Source: Parasphingopyxis algicola (GTDB taxonomy: Bacteria > Pseudomonadota > Alphaproteobacteria > Sphingomonadales > Sphingomonadaceae). From it: a stretch of DNA of 64,000 nt. The translations under genes and the position numbers were made by a program. The notes under the pieces are model-generated. The model made no database searches and had not been told where the DNA came from. It was given only the letters and a program-made list of their open reading frames with translations. Numbering within the stretch: the stretch's first letter is position 1; each line of letters starts with the position of its first letter. This document shows, in pieces, positions 38,022 to 46,850 of the stretch. The stretch covers positions 2,616,501 to 2,680,500 of the forward strand of contig NZ_CP051131.1 of assembly GCF_013378075.1 (NCBI RefSeq), given 5' to 3'.

Positions 38022-38435
38022 ATGTGGAGAACGGTGCTGTTCTATGCCCTTGCGCTCGCCGGCGCGGCCGCGCTGCTGGAATGGATCGAATATCAGTATC
38101 TGATGCGCAGCTTTTCGCGCGAACTCACGATCGTTCTGATCGCTGTCGGCTTTGCTGCGCTGGGCTTGTGGGCAGGCCATCGGCTGACGGCCAAGGCTCC
38201 GCGCATTGACGGCGAGATCAACGACGCCGCGATTGCCTCGCTCGGTTTGACGCCCCGCGAATGCGAGGTGCTGGAGCAGCTCGCGGCCGGACAGTCGAAC
38301 AAGGAAATCGCCCGCAGTCTCGGCATCTCGCCCAATACGGTCAAAACCCATATCGCGCGGCTATACGAGAAGCTCGAGGTGCAGCGCCGGACCCAGGCGA
38401 TCGACAAGGCGCGTCGCCTCGCGCTCATCCGATGA
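38022..38435 (+). CDS. Membrane-anchored LuxR-type regulator
   Basis: A 137-residue protein with two predicted membrane helices (FYALALAGAAALLEWI and ELTIVLIAVGFAALGLWAG) followed by a C-terminal LuxR/GerE helix-turn-helix (LTPRECEVLEQLAAGQSNKEIARSLG region, with NTVKTHIARLYEKL). No receiver domain is present, so it is not a classical response regulator. Anchoring the DNA-binding domain to the membrane suggests direct sensing of envelope state. The next gene encodes a DUF4199 membrane protein, a pairing seen in sphingomonads, so they may work together. Confidence 0.82.
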   Translation: MWRTVLFYALALAGAAALLEWIEYQYLMRSFSRELTIVLIAVGFAALGLWAGHRLTAKAPRIDGEINDAAIASLGLTPRECEVLEQLAAGQSNKEIARSLGISPNTVKTHIARLYEKLEVQRRTQAIDKARRLALIR

Positions 38436-38545
38436 AAATCGGTCGTGCAGACGGGCTATTTCGCGAAAATCACCCTTTCGGGCGATAGGATGAGTAGCCG
38501 TCGCGGCCTATCCCGAAGCCGTCAGATAACGGGGAGAGAGACATC

Positions 38546-39076
38546 ATGACCAGAATCGCGGTCATCTATGGCGCGCTGTCAGGCATCGTCGTGTGCGGGA
38601 TCATTACGATCGGGATGGCGACCCGCGACGAAATCGATTTTTCGGGATCGGTCTGGTTCGGCTATCTGATCATGCTGATCGGGCTGTCGCTCGTTTTTAT
38701 GGGCATCAAACGCTATCGCGATGTCGAGCGGGGCGGTGTGATAGGCTTCGGCCGTGCATTGCTACTCGGGCTGGCGATCTCGGCGGTTGCCGGCATTGCC
38801 TATGTCGTTACCTGGGAAATCTATCTGGCGAGCAGCAACTATGCCTTTATAGACGACTATATCGCTTCGATGATCCTCGCCAAACAGGAAGCCGGAATGG
38901 CCGGCGCAGAACTCGAACGTGAAATCGCCGCGTTGGAAGAGATGCGGGAAAGCTATGCCAACCCGTTCTTTCGCCTGCCGATGACTTTCCTCGAGATTTT
39001 CCCGGTTGGGCTCATCGTGTCGCTGATATCGGCGGCAATCCTGCGCAAATCAGAGGTTCTACCGGCGCAGGGCTAA
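38546..39076 (+). CDS. DUF4199 family membrane protein
   Basis: A 176-residue protein with four membrane helices and a central soluble segment (about 100-140) with Glu-rich helices. The pattern, including YVVTWEIYLASSNYAF-like sequence after the third helix, resembles DUF4199. GGGGAGAGAG precedes the ATG. It follows the membrane LuxR-type gene and ends 3 bases before the convergent amidohydrolase. Function unknown; a partner of the regulator is inferred from position. Confidence 0.82.
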   Translation: MTRIAVIYGALSGIVVCGIITIGMATRDEIDFSGSVWFGYLIMLIGLSLVFMGIKRYRDVERGGVIGFGRALLLGLAISAVAGIAYVVTWEIYLASSNYAFIDDYIASMILAKQEAGMAGAELEREIAALEEMRESYANPFFRLPMTFLEIFPVGLIVSLISAAILRKSEVLPAQG

Positions 39077-39079
39077 GGC

Positions 39080-40684
39080 TCAGGGCGCAGTGGGCATCGA
39101 CGCCCGCTGTGCCTCGACCATGCGCGCGACGCTCTCCAATAGCGCCGGCGCGTCGTAGACGATCCCGTCCTTGATCGTCCAGCGCACGCCGCCGACCCGC
39201 TCGAGTTGATTGCTCTCGCGGTCGAGGCGCAGATGCCCGGTGCCGTACAGCACCTTCAGATTCTCCAGCGGGTTTTCGGGCACGATCACGAGATCGGCGA
39301 GCATGCCGGGGCGGACGATGCCGAAGGGCGGTTCCTCGCCGCGCGGCGCGTAAATCTCCCGCGCGCCGTTGATCGTCGCCGCCTGGATCACTTCGAGCGG
39401 CGCAAAGCCCGCTTCCTGCAGCATCTCCAGTTCGCCGATATAGGCGAAGCCCCATGTCTGATAGATATAGCCGGGGTCCGATCCGACGCTGACCCGCCCG
39501 CCCCGGTTCTTGTACTCGTTGGTGAGCTGCATCCAGGGCCGGTAGAAATGGCGCCAGGCGACCTCATCCCCGGTCGACCAGTCATGATAGTAGGAGCCGT
39601 GATTGGTGAGGCTCGGCTGGAAGAAATTCCACAATGACGGCAGCGTATAGCGCTCGTGCCATTCCAGGGTGCGCGCCCGCATCACGTCGCGCGATGCGAC
39701 ATAGATGTTGAAGGTCGGGCTGAGCGTCACGTCATTTTCGAGCAGCAATTCCAGATATTCGTCCCATTCCTCGCTGCCCGGCTCGACGATCTGTTCGGCC
39801 AGCCGCGCGACCTCGGAGAAGCGCGATTGCTCGTCGAGATAATTGTAATCGGTCGGGTAGCGGACGACCGCGCCGTTCGCGAGCAGCGACTCGAAATGCC
39901 CGTAGAAATGGGTGATCCCGGCCAGGCCCAGTTCGACGGCGCGCGCCGCCGTCACCTCGGCGACGCCCCTTTGCCCGAGATGCGCGACCGTGCCGAGATC
40001 GTGGCCGTCCGCCTCGTCGAGCGCGGCTTCGAGGATCGCCGGCGGCACCTGGTTGAAGAATTTGACGCCGTCATAGCCCCGGTTCGCGGCCCAGCGGACC
40101 CAGGCGCGCGCCTGGGCCGGGCTGTCGACCGCGCCACCAGACCATTCGTCGCCGAACACCGCATAGGCGAAGATGCGCGGCGCCGTGATGCTGTTCGCCG
40201 CGCTGCGCGCCCGGTCGCTGATCGCCATATTGTCGGGGCCCGAATAGATCGGCACGCCGCGCACCGTCGTCACGCCATGGGCGAGCCACAGCCGGTAACC
40301 ATAGCTGGCGTTCGGCGCCTTGGACGGGTCGCCATTATGGCCGTGCACATCGACGAAACCCGGCAGCACGTACATGCCCTCGGCCTCGATGGCATGGTCG
40401 ACGGATTGGGGCGATCGCGCCCGCGCGTCGCCGCGATAGATGGCCTCGATCCGGTTGCTCGCGACGAGGATATCCACCGGGCCTTCGGGCGGCGCTCCGC
40501 TGCCGTCGATGAGGGTGGCGCCGCGGATCAGCATCCGGCCGAACGGCCCCACGCCCTCGCCGGGCGCGCGATCGGGCACCCGTTCCATGCGCGGCGCGTC
40601 CTGCGCCTGGCCGCCTGCGGGTATCGCGATCGCCGCCAATGCCAGCGCCGCGATACCGCACAATGATGTGATCAACCGTTTCAT
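39080..40684 (-). CDS. Exported amidohydrolase family protein
   Basis: A 534-residue metal-dependent hydrolase of the amidohydrolase superfamily. A signal peptide (ALAAIAIPAGGQAQ) predicts export. The metal site is indicated by VDVHGHNGD (HxH), further histidines in THFYGHFES and the late GSDPG aspartate. The N-terminal composite beta domain is marked by IRGATLIDGSG. Relatives act on imidazolonepropionate-like, dipeptide-like or cyclic amide substrates; the substrate here is unknown. Confidence 0.88.
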   Translation of the reverse strand: MKRLITSLCGIAALALAAIAIPAGGQAQDAPRMERVPDRAPGEGVGPFGRMLIRGATLIDGSGAPPEGPVDILVASNRIEAIYRGDARARSPQSVDHAIEAEGMYVLPGFVDVHGHNGDPSKAPNASYGYRLWLAHGVTTVRGVPIYSGPDNMAISDRARSAANSITAPRIFAYAVFGDEWSGGAVDSPAQARAWVRWAANRGYDGVKFFNQVPPAILEAALDEADGHDLGTVAHLGQRGVAEVTAARAVELGLAGITHFYGHFESLLANGAVVRYPTDYNYLDEQSRFSEVARLAEQIVEPGSEEWDEYLELLLENDVTLSPTFNIYVASRDVMRARTLEWHERYTLPSLWNFFQPSLTNHGSYYHDWSTGDEVAWRHFYRPWMQLTNEYKNRGGRVSVGSDPGYIYQTWGFAYIGELEMLQEAGFAPLEVIQAATINGAREIYAPRGEEPPFGIVRPGMLADLVIVPENPLENLKVLYGTGHLRLDRESNQLERVGGVRWTIKDGIVYDAPALLESVARMVEAQRASMPTAP

Positions 40685-40856
40685 GATGCGCCCCTTAAAA
40701 CCTGTCCGAAAGCCTTAACGCGACCCGGCCCCGCTTTCAAAGACCGGTTTCCGGGCCTCGATGCAGCCCTGCACCGGCCCTGCGGCATAGTTGCAACAGT
40801 TGTTCCTGAACAATCGCCGCCACCGATATTCACCAGTTGTTCAATGCCCCGCATCT

Positions 40857-41180
40857 ATGCAAGCCAGCATGTCAATGGGTGTCCGTCTTGCTTTCGCGCT
40901 TGGAGTCGCGGCGATGATCGCTGCGCCCGCGCCGTCGCTCGCGCAGCAGCGCAGCGAGCAGGACATGGTCTTTCAGAACCGCCAGGAAGGTCGCGCCATG
41001 CCGTTGCGCGTGATCGAACGGCGCGTCGTCACGCAGATGCGCGGCTATGACTATCTGGGCAACCCTATTTATTTTGAGCGCAGTAACACCTATCGCATGA
41101 CGTTCATGCGGGACGGCCAGGTCATTCGCGTCGAAGTGGATGCCGGGTCGGGCCGGATACGGAACCGAAGCGACAGGTAA
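40857..41180 (+). CDS. Small exported PepSY-like protein
   Basis: A 107-residue protein with a signal peptide ending at SLAQQ. The mature 75 residues end in VIRVEVDAGSGRIRNRSDR, which resembles the terminal strand of PepSY domains. It sits 6 bases before the response regulator gene and so probably belongs to the two-component operon; PepSY-like proteins next to such systems often modulate the sensor in the periplasm. The start could also be 40869 or 40875. Confidence 0.7.
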   Translation: MQASMSMGVRLAFALGVAAMIAAPAPSLAQQRSEQDMVFQNRQEGRAMPLRVIERRVVTQMRGYDYLGNPIYFERSNTYRMTFMRDGQVIRVEVDAGSGRIRNRSDR

Positions 41181-41186
41181 AACCCT

Positions 41187-41864
41187 ATGCGTGTACTCAT
41201 TGTCGAAGACGAACCGACACTCGGGCGGCAGCTTCGCGCGACGCTCGAAGGCGCCGGCTATGCCGTCGATCTCGCCACCGATGGCGAGGACGGGCATTTC
41301 CTCGGATCGACCGAAAGCTATGACGTGATCGTGCTCGATCTCGGCCTGCCCGAGATCGACGGGCTCACGGTGCTCGATCGCTGGCGCAAGGAGGATATCA
41401 CGATCCCCGTCCTGGTGCTGACGGCGCGCGACAGCTGGTCGGACAAGGTGGCCGGCCTCGATGCCGGGGCCGACGATTATCTGGCGAAGCCGTTCCAGAC
41501 CGAGGAGCTGATCGCGCGGCTCAGGGCGCTGATCCGGCGCGCGTCGGGTAACGCCTCGAGCGAGCTCGTCGCGGGCGATGTCCGTCTCGACACCCGCTCG
41601 GGCAAGGTCACGCTCGATGGCGAACCCGTGAAGCTGACCGCGCAGGAATACAAGCTGCTCAGCTACCTCATGCACCACAAGGGCAAGGTGGTCAGCCGGA
41701 CCGAACTGATCGAGCATATTTACGACCAGGATTTCGATCGGGATTCGAACACGATCGAGGTCTTCGTGACGCGCATCCGCAAGAAGCTCGGCGCGGAGGT
41801 CATCACGACGATCCGGGGTCTGGGGTACAGCCTCGAGGATCCGAGCGAGCGGCGGACGGAATAG
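41187..41864 (+). CDS. OmpR/PhoP-type response regulator
   Basis: A 225-residue two-domain regulator. The receiver domain has the acidic pair ED at 7-8, phosphorylated Asp51 in VIVLDLGLPE and the conserved Lys in AKPF. The C-terminal winged helix has YKLLSYLMHHKGKVVSRTEL and VFVTRIRKKLG. The cognate kinase is the next gene, but 232 bases containing a palindromic repeat element separate the two, unusual for such a pair. Target genes are unknown. Confidence 0.95.
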   Translation: MRVLIVEDEPTLGRQLRATLEGAGYAVDLATDGEDGHFLGSTESYDVIVLDLGLPEIDGLTVLDRWRKEDITIPVLVLTARDSWSDKVAGLDAGADDYLAKPFQTEELIARLRALIRRASGNASSELVAGDVRLDTRSGKVTLDGEPVKLTAQEYKLLSYLMHHKGKVVSRTELIEHIYDQDFDRDSNTIEVFVTRIRKKLGAEVITTIRGLGYSLEDPSERRTE

Positions 41865-41869
41865 GTCTG

Positions 41870-42052
41870 TTTGTCAGAATTTCCCTCGCGGAAAATCGCC
41901 GCACCGGCCCGCTCCCCCACCCGGCCTCCCAACAGGGTACACTCAATGGGAGGCCGGGTGGGGGAGCGGGCCGGTGCGGCGCTCGACCGACAGGTCGAGT
42001 CTGACAAATCAGCGCCGGTGCGGCGATTTCCTGCTAAGGAAATTCTGACACA
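41870..42052 (+). repeat. Compound palindromic repeat, family 1, copy 2
   Basis: Central 35-bp perfect inverted repeat: left arm 41897-41931, 15-base loop 41932-41946, right arm 41947-41981. Side modules: TTTGTCAGA at 41870 with hairpin 41879-41896 on the left; hairpins 41982-41999 and 42026-42043 on the right, each followed by TCTGACA. Arm position 23 is A where copies 1 and 3-5 have T, and the opposite arm has changed to match. The element starts 5 bases after the response regulator stop and ends about 45 bases before the kinase. Confidence 0.95.
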
Positions 42053-42096
42053 CTCAAATCGCCAATCCCGCGGCGCATGGGAGGACTGAAACGCCT

Positions 42097-43527
42097 TTGG
42101 ACCAGCCGACCAAAAAATTGAAAGACGCGGCCGCGAGCATCGATGCCGCGCGCAAGGGCGGGTCGCTCACCCGGCGCATGATCGGCATCGCCTCGATCTG
42201 GATCGTCGTGCTGCTCGCGATCGGCGGCCTCGCGCTCGACCGGGTGCTGACCCAGGCCTTCACCCGCAATTTCGATGCGCGGCTCGAATATGTGCTCTCC
42301 GCGATGATCGTTTCGGCCGAGCTCGACCAGGACGGCGAGATCCGGTTCATCCGTCAGCCGGCCGACCAGCGTTTCCTCGAACCCTATTCGGGCTTTTACT
42401 GGCAGGTGTCGGGCGGCGGCCGCGAGCCGTTCCGCTCGCGCTCGCTCTGGGATCGGGCCCTGCCCGTCGGCGCCGCGCACGAAGACACCGAAATCCACAG
42501 CTATAACGAAGAGGATTGGGCCGAAGGGCCGCTGCGCATCCTGGAGCGCGACGCGGTTCTGCCGGAAGCCGATACGCCGTTTCGCTTCCAGGTCGCCTCG
42601 TCGCGCGCCGTACTCGACGAGCAGATCGCCGAACTGCGCCGCACGCTGGTCCGTTCCTTCGCGCTGCTCGGCCTCGGCCTGATCGCGCTCGCCGCGCTCC
42701 AGGCGACCTTCGGCCTCTGGCCGCTCCGCCGCGTGCGCGAGGCGATCACCGATGTTCGCACCGGCCGCCGCTCGCGCGTCGACGAAACGCTGCCGCGCGA
42801 GATCGAGCCCTTGGTCGCCGAGCTCAACAACCTGCTCGATCATAATGAGCGTCAGGCCGAGGAAGCGCGCCGCCATGCGGGCAATCTCGCCCATGCGCTC
42901 AAGACCCCGCTGACCGTGATCCAGACCGAGGCGGAGACGGGCGATCCCGACCTTCCGGCGACCGTACTGCGCGAAGCCCGGGTCATGCGCCGCCAGGTCG
43001 ATCATCATCTCGCACGCGCTCGCGCGGTCGGGCGCCGCGGTGCCGGCCAGTCGCGCAGCCCGGTCTGGCAGGCGCTCCAGTCGGTCGAGCGCGCCGTTCG
43101 CCATCTGCACGAGGCGGTGACCGTGGATATCGCCGGGGCCAGGGACGCCATGGTGGCCGTCGAGCGCCAGGATCTCGACGAGATGCTCGGCAATCTGATC
43201 GAAAATGCGGCCAAATATGGCGGCGGGCGCGTTTTCGTGACCGTCGAGAAGCGCGAACGCCAGGCGGAGTCGGTGCCGGACTTTGTCGATATCCTGATCG
43301 AGGATGACGGGCCCGGCATTCCCGAGGCGGAGCGCGCGGCGATCTTCGGGCGCGGCGCGCGGCTCGACACTAACAAGCCGGGCACCGGCCTCGGTCTCGC
43401 GATCGTCCAGGACGTCGCCGAGATCTACGGCGGCGCGGCGGCGCTCGAGGAGAGCGAAGATCTGGGCGGATTGCTGGTGCGACTGAGCTTGCCGGCAGCG
43501 GAGAGCGCTGCACCCGGCGTCAGTTGA
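42097..43527 (+). CDS. Sensor histidine kinase
   Basis: A 476-residue PhoQ/QseC-like kinase. Two membrane helices (about 33-52 and 185-205) flank a periplasmic domain; a HAMP-like linker follows, then the phospho-acceptor helix LAHALKTPLT with His266, N box LIENAAKYGG, and G boxes DDGPGIP and GTGLGLAI. The start is probably TTG 42097 with GGGAGG upstream, or a later ATG at 42178. It forms a two-component system with the response regulator upstream; a repeat element lies between the two genes. Confidence 0.92.
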   Translation: MDQPTKKLKDAAASIDAARKGGSLTRRMIGIASIWIVVLLAIGGLALDRVLTQAFTRNFDARLEYVLSAMIVSAELDQDGEIRFIRQPADQRFLEPYSGFYWQVSGGGREPFRSRSLWDRALPVGAAHEDTEIHSYNEEDWAEGPLRILERDAVLPEADTPFRFQVASSRAVLDEQIAELRRTLVRSFALLGLGLIALAALQATFGLWPLRRVREAITDVRTGRRSRVDETLPREIEPLVAELNNLLDHNERQAEEARRHAGNLAHALKTPLTVIQTEAETGDPDLPATVLREARVMRRQVDHHLARARAVGRRGAGQSRSPVWQALQSVERAVRHLHEAVTVDIAGARDAMVAVERQDLDEMLGNLIENAAKYGGGRVFVTVEKRERQAESVPDFVDILIEDDGPGIPEAERAAIFGRGARLDTNKPGTGLGLAIVQDVAEIYGGAAALEESEDLGGLLVRLSLPAAESAAPGVS

Positions 43528-43623
43528 TCGGGCGCGCGATCGGATCGACGAGGGGCATCGGCCGGCTGCTCAGGCCGATGGGCAATACCGCGGCGATGGC
43601 GGGCTCCGGAGCCGCGCCGCGCT

Positions 43624-44076
43624 TCACAGCATCCGCTGCCTGAGGGCGGGGTCGGCGATGCCGCAGGCGGTGCGGCGGCCGAAGATGCGGTAGCGGTGGC
43701 GCGCAACGAGGTTGTAGAGCGCATCGCGGAGCGGTCGCGGGACGATCGCGAGCGCCGCGCCCGCCTTCCAGGGCCAGCCCAGCCGTTTCGCGATCTCGAC
43801 GATGGCGGTCGAGCGCTGGTGGATCGTGCCGTCGGCGACGAGCAGATAGGTTTCGAACCGGTCGGTGGGCAGCCCGAGATGGCGGTACAGGCCCTGGCCG
43901 ATCTCGCCTTGCGCCGGGGTCAGGCGGAATCTCTCGGCCCGGTCCAGTTTCAGGATCAGCCGCATCGATCGCGAGCAGAGCACGCAATCGCCGTCGAACA
44001 CGATGAGCGGCCGGCTGTCGTCGAAATCGGGAACCGCGGGATCGGCGCGCCAGCGATGGGTGTCGTCCTGCGCCAT
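43624..44076 (-). CDS. DCC-type thiol-disulfide oxidoreductase family protein
   Basis: A 150-residue protein with the family signature FDGDCVLCSRSM near residue 29, which includes a CxxC-like pair, followed by a helical region ending in YRIFGRRTACGIADP. The DCC family is annotated as thiol-disulfide oxidoreductase but its biochemistry is little known. The start ATG 44076 is preferred; the open frame extends upstream over the chorismate mutase region without support. It lies 11 bases from the chorismate mutase gene. Confidence 0.88.
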   Translation of the reverse strand: MAQDDTHRWRADPAVPDFDDSRPLIVFDGDCVLCSRSMRLILKLDRAERFRLTPAQGEIGQGLYRHLGLPTDRFETYLLVADGTIHQRSTAIVEIAKRLGWPWKAGAALAIVPRPLRDALYNLVARHRYRIFGRRTACGIADPALRQRML

Positions 44077-44087
44077 AAGCCCTGACC

Positions 44088-44393
44088 CTAGAGCGGCGAG
44101 GGCGCGTCGAAATCCTCGTTGCGGATCGCGCGGTGGTGGGAAACCACCTCGTCGATGATGATACGCAGGAAGCGTTCGAGGAAATCGGGGCTGAGGCCGG
44201 TTTCGGCCGCGAGCGTCTGGAGCCGCTCGACCTGGCGGCGTTCGCGGCCGGGATCGACGGGCGGGACTGCATTCTCCGCCTTCCAGCGACCGACCTCGGC
44301 CGTGATCTGGAACCGCTTGGCGAGCAACGCGACCATCTGGCCGTCGATTGCGTCGATCTGGTCGCGCCAATGCGCAAGGGGGTCGTCGGTCAT
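44088..44393 (-). CDS. Chorismate mutase (AroQ class)
   Basis: A 101-residue all-helical protein converting chorismate to prephenate, the branch point to phenylalanine and tyrosine. The opening WRDQIDAIDGQMVALLAKR carries the conserved arginine and the first helix, and later residues include VPPVDPGRERRQVERL. The short length is that of monofunctional AroQ; there is no signal peptide, so it is cytosolic. CAGGAG precedes the ATG at 44393. It likely forms a small operon with the DCC gene. Confidence 0.88.
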   Translation of the reverse strand: MTDDPLAHWRDQIDAIDGQMVALLAKRFQITAEVGRWKAENAVPPVDPGRERRQVERLQTLAAETGLSPDFLERFLRIIIDEVVSHHRAIRNEDFDAPSPL

Positions 44394-44538
44394 GCTCGGC
44401 TCCTGCTCGTCCCGCCTTGTCGCGGCAAGCGCGCGCCGATGCAAGCGGTCTGGAAGGGCGATGGCGCATGCCGCTTGAAATGTTGGATATTTCCAAAGAG
44501 ACAAGATCACCCATATGGTTATCGCAGGGAGTTCCGAC

Positions 44539-45314
44539 ATGATCGACGATCGCACATTGCAACGCAGGCTTATGGGCGACGGGGCGTATCGCGGGCCCGT
44601 TGACGGCATCTACGGCGACGCCTCGCGCCGCGCGGCGCGGCGGGCGCTGATCGACCGCGGCCATGATATCGCGGCATGGATCGATCCGCGCTGCCGGATC
44701 GCGCTCGAACAGACGATCATGGCCGAGATCGGTATCGAGACGGGACCGGTCGACGGGCTGGCCGGACCGCAAACCCGGATCGCGCTCGAACAATGGCAGG
44801 ACAAGCAGCGGGCGATGGAGTTGCGTTTGGCCGAAATTGCGCATCAGCCCGCTGTCTTTCCGCGCCAGCGCGATGTGCGCCGCTTCTATGGCAAACCGGG
44901 CACGCATCAGACCATGCTCGATCTGCCGTTCCGATGCGGCTCGCCTGGGACACCGATACAATCATCCGCCGTTTCTCGATCCACGAGAAAGCCCATGACA
45001 GCGCGGCGCGGGCGATGGCGCGCATTCGGGATCATTATGGCGAGACCGCGCTGCGCACGCTCGGACTCGATCTGTTCGGCGGCTGCCTCAACGTGCGCCG
45101 AATGCGCGGCGGCCGGGCGATGTCGATGCACAGCTGGGGCATCGCGATCGATTTCGATCCCGCGCACAATGCGCTGCGCTGGGGCCGCGATCGGGCGCGG
45201 ATGGCCCGCCCGGCCTATGCGCGTTTCCTCGACATCTGGGAGGAGGAGGGCTGGATCTGCCTCGGCCGCGAACGCAATTTCGACTGGATGCACGTCCAGG
45301 CGGCGCGGCTGTAG
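44539..45314 (+). pseudogene. Peptidoglycan-binding M15 peptidase gene with a frameshift
   Basis: The upstream frame from 44539 encodes a peptidoglycan-binding-like N-terminal region (RLMGDGAYRGPVDGIYG and IETGPVDGLAGPQTR) and runs to YGKPGTHQTMLDLPF. The continuation, RLAWDTDTIIRRFSIHEK to the end, is in another frame from about 44934. It holds an intact M15 (D-Ala-D-Ala carboxypeptidase-like) active site: SMHSWGIAIDFD and WMHVQ. Loss of one base near 44930 (TTCCG for TTCCCG) would explain the break. It could be a recent pseudogene, a sequencing error, or two separate proteins. AGGGAG supports the first start. Confidence 0.75.
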
Positions 45315-45369
45315 CATCCGGTCCGGGCGTCCCCCTTGCCCGTATCGCCCAGCCGTGTAGCAAGAGGCC

Positions 45370-46152
45370 ATGACTTTCGAGACCGAAACCAAGCCCGGCA
45401 TTCCCGCCGCCACCCTCGTCCTGGTCCGGGACCGGCCGCAGCGGCGGCCCGAGCTGCTGATGGTCGAGCGGGCGGCGAAGATGCGCTTTGCCGGCGGCGC
45501 GATGGTGTTTCCGGGCGGCCGGATCGATCCCGGCGATCATGCGCTGGCGGAAAATGACAGCGTGGTCCGCGGCGCGCCCGGGGATCCGCTGCAAACCGCG
45601 GCGCGCATAGCGGCGATTCGCGAGACGCTGGAGGAAACCGGGGTCGCGGTCGCCTTCGATCCGCTCCCCGATCATGGCGCGACCGTGCAATTGCGCGAGG
45701 CGCTGCACGAGGAAGCCGATTTCGGCGCGATGCTCGCGAGCGGCGGCTGGCAGCTCGATCTTCGCCTGTTGACGCCCTGGGCGCGCTGGAAACCCAATTT
45801 CAAGCAGGAACGGAGCTTCGATACCTGGTTCTTCGTCGCCAAGGCGCCGGACCTCGCCAGGGACGAAGCCGATGGCGGCGAAAGCGTGTCGAGCCGCTGG
45901 GCCAGCGCACGGCGCGTGATCGACGAGGCCGAGGCGGGCAAATGCTCGATCATCTTCCCGACCCATCGCAATCTCGAACGGCTGGCGATCTTCGAAAGCT
46001 ACGAGGAAACCCGCATTCATGCCGAAGCGCATGAGGTGAAGCTGATCACGCCGTGGGTCGAGGAGCGGAACGGCGAGAAATATCTGCGGATTCCCGACGA
46101 TGCCGGCTATCCGGTCACCGCGCAGCGGCTGACCGAGATGGTCCGCGGCTAG
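45370..46152 (+). CDS. NUDIX hydrolase with an insertion in the NUDIX box
   Basis: A 260-residue hydrolase of nucleoside diphosphates linked to another moiety. The box starts with FPGGRIDPGDHAL and ends with RETLEETGV, with about 25 residues between instead of the usual spacing. This resembles the NUDT7/NUDT19-type arrangement, some members of which cleave CoA derivatives. The rest (WARWKPNFKQERSFDTWFFVA) supports the same group. The substrate is inferred only loosely. Confidence 0.87.
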   Translation: MTFETETKPGIPAATLVLVRDRPQRRPELLMVERAAKMRFAGGAMVFPGGRIDPGDHALAENDSVVRGAPGDPLQTAARIAAIRETLEETGVAVAFDPLPDHGATVQLREALHEEADFGAMLASGGWQLDLRLLTPWARWKPNFKQERSFDTWFFVAKAPDLARDEADGGESVSSRWASARRVIDEAEAGKCSIIFPTHRNLERLAIFESYEETRIHAEAHEVKLITPWVEERNGEKYLRIPDDAGYPVTAQRLTEMVRG

Positions 46153-46229
46153 GCTCTTCCGGCTTCAGCCGCCGTTCAGCGATCCGCGTCGACATACCGG
46201 CCCGGACAGCCCCCTTCGGAGACACAAAG

Positions 46230-46841
46230 ATGCGATCGATATTCCTGCCGGCCCTGTTGGCCCTCGCGGCGGGGGCCCCGGTGGCGGCCCAGACCGAAAC
46301 GGGCGCCGAAACGCCCCGCGGCACCTATCTGGTCTATGCGGATACCGAGGGATCGGCCTTCGCCTCCTATGAGCCCGCGCTCGCCGAAACCGGTGTCTGG
46401 CCGCTGAGCTTCTTCTATTTTCAGGACGGCGCCATGGCGGGGACGGCACGGATCGCCGCCAATGCCGATTGCGCGCAGGGCGTCGTGCGCGGCCGCCTGA
46501 CCCATGCGACGGGCGCCGACGGGACGCTGATGGAACTGCCGCAAGGCGCCGAGACACCGCTGTTCGCGTTCGACCGGGCCGGAGGGGGCGGCGACGAAGC
46601 CATCGTCGCGTTCGTCTGCGGCACCGGCCAGGACCGGCTGGTCCAGGCGGAAACGCCGATCCATGCGAGCCCCGAAGCGACGGCCCGCGCCTATGCCGGG
46701 CTGCTTGCGCTGGGCGTCGAATCGCGGCTGGCGCAGAGCCTTGCGATTCGCGACCGCCGGACCGCGGATCCGCTGATCGGCACGGCGGTGCCGGACGACC
46801 TGCGCGCCGCGGTCCGTGCGCTGCTGGACGGGGCGAACTAG
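46230..46841 (+). CDS. Exported protein of unknown function
   Basis: A 203-residue protein with a signal peptide ending at VAAQTE around residue 21. The mature chain includes two cysteines (ADCAQG and AFVCGTG) and a C-terminal helix-rich part. The ATG at 46230 follows CGGAG; the open frame begins much earlier inside the NUDIX gene. No family recognised. Confidence 0.65.
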   Translation: MRSIFLPALLALAAGAPVAAQTETGAETPRGTYLVYADTEGSAFASYEPALAETGVWPLSFFYFQDGAMAGTARIAANADCAQGVVRGRLTHATGADGTLMELPQGAETPLFAFDRAGGGGDEAIVAFVCGTGQDRLVQAETPIHASPEATARAYAGLLALGVESRLAQSLAIRDRRTADPLIGTAVPDDLRAAVRALLDGAN

Positions 46842-46850
46842 AGTTCGATT

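Noticed and set aside
43528-43623. An eight-base-pair hairpin (CATCGGCC / GGCCGATG) between convergent genes as a terminator.
   Set aside because: It is not followed by a T-run on either strand.
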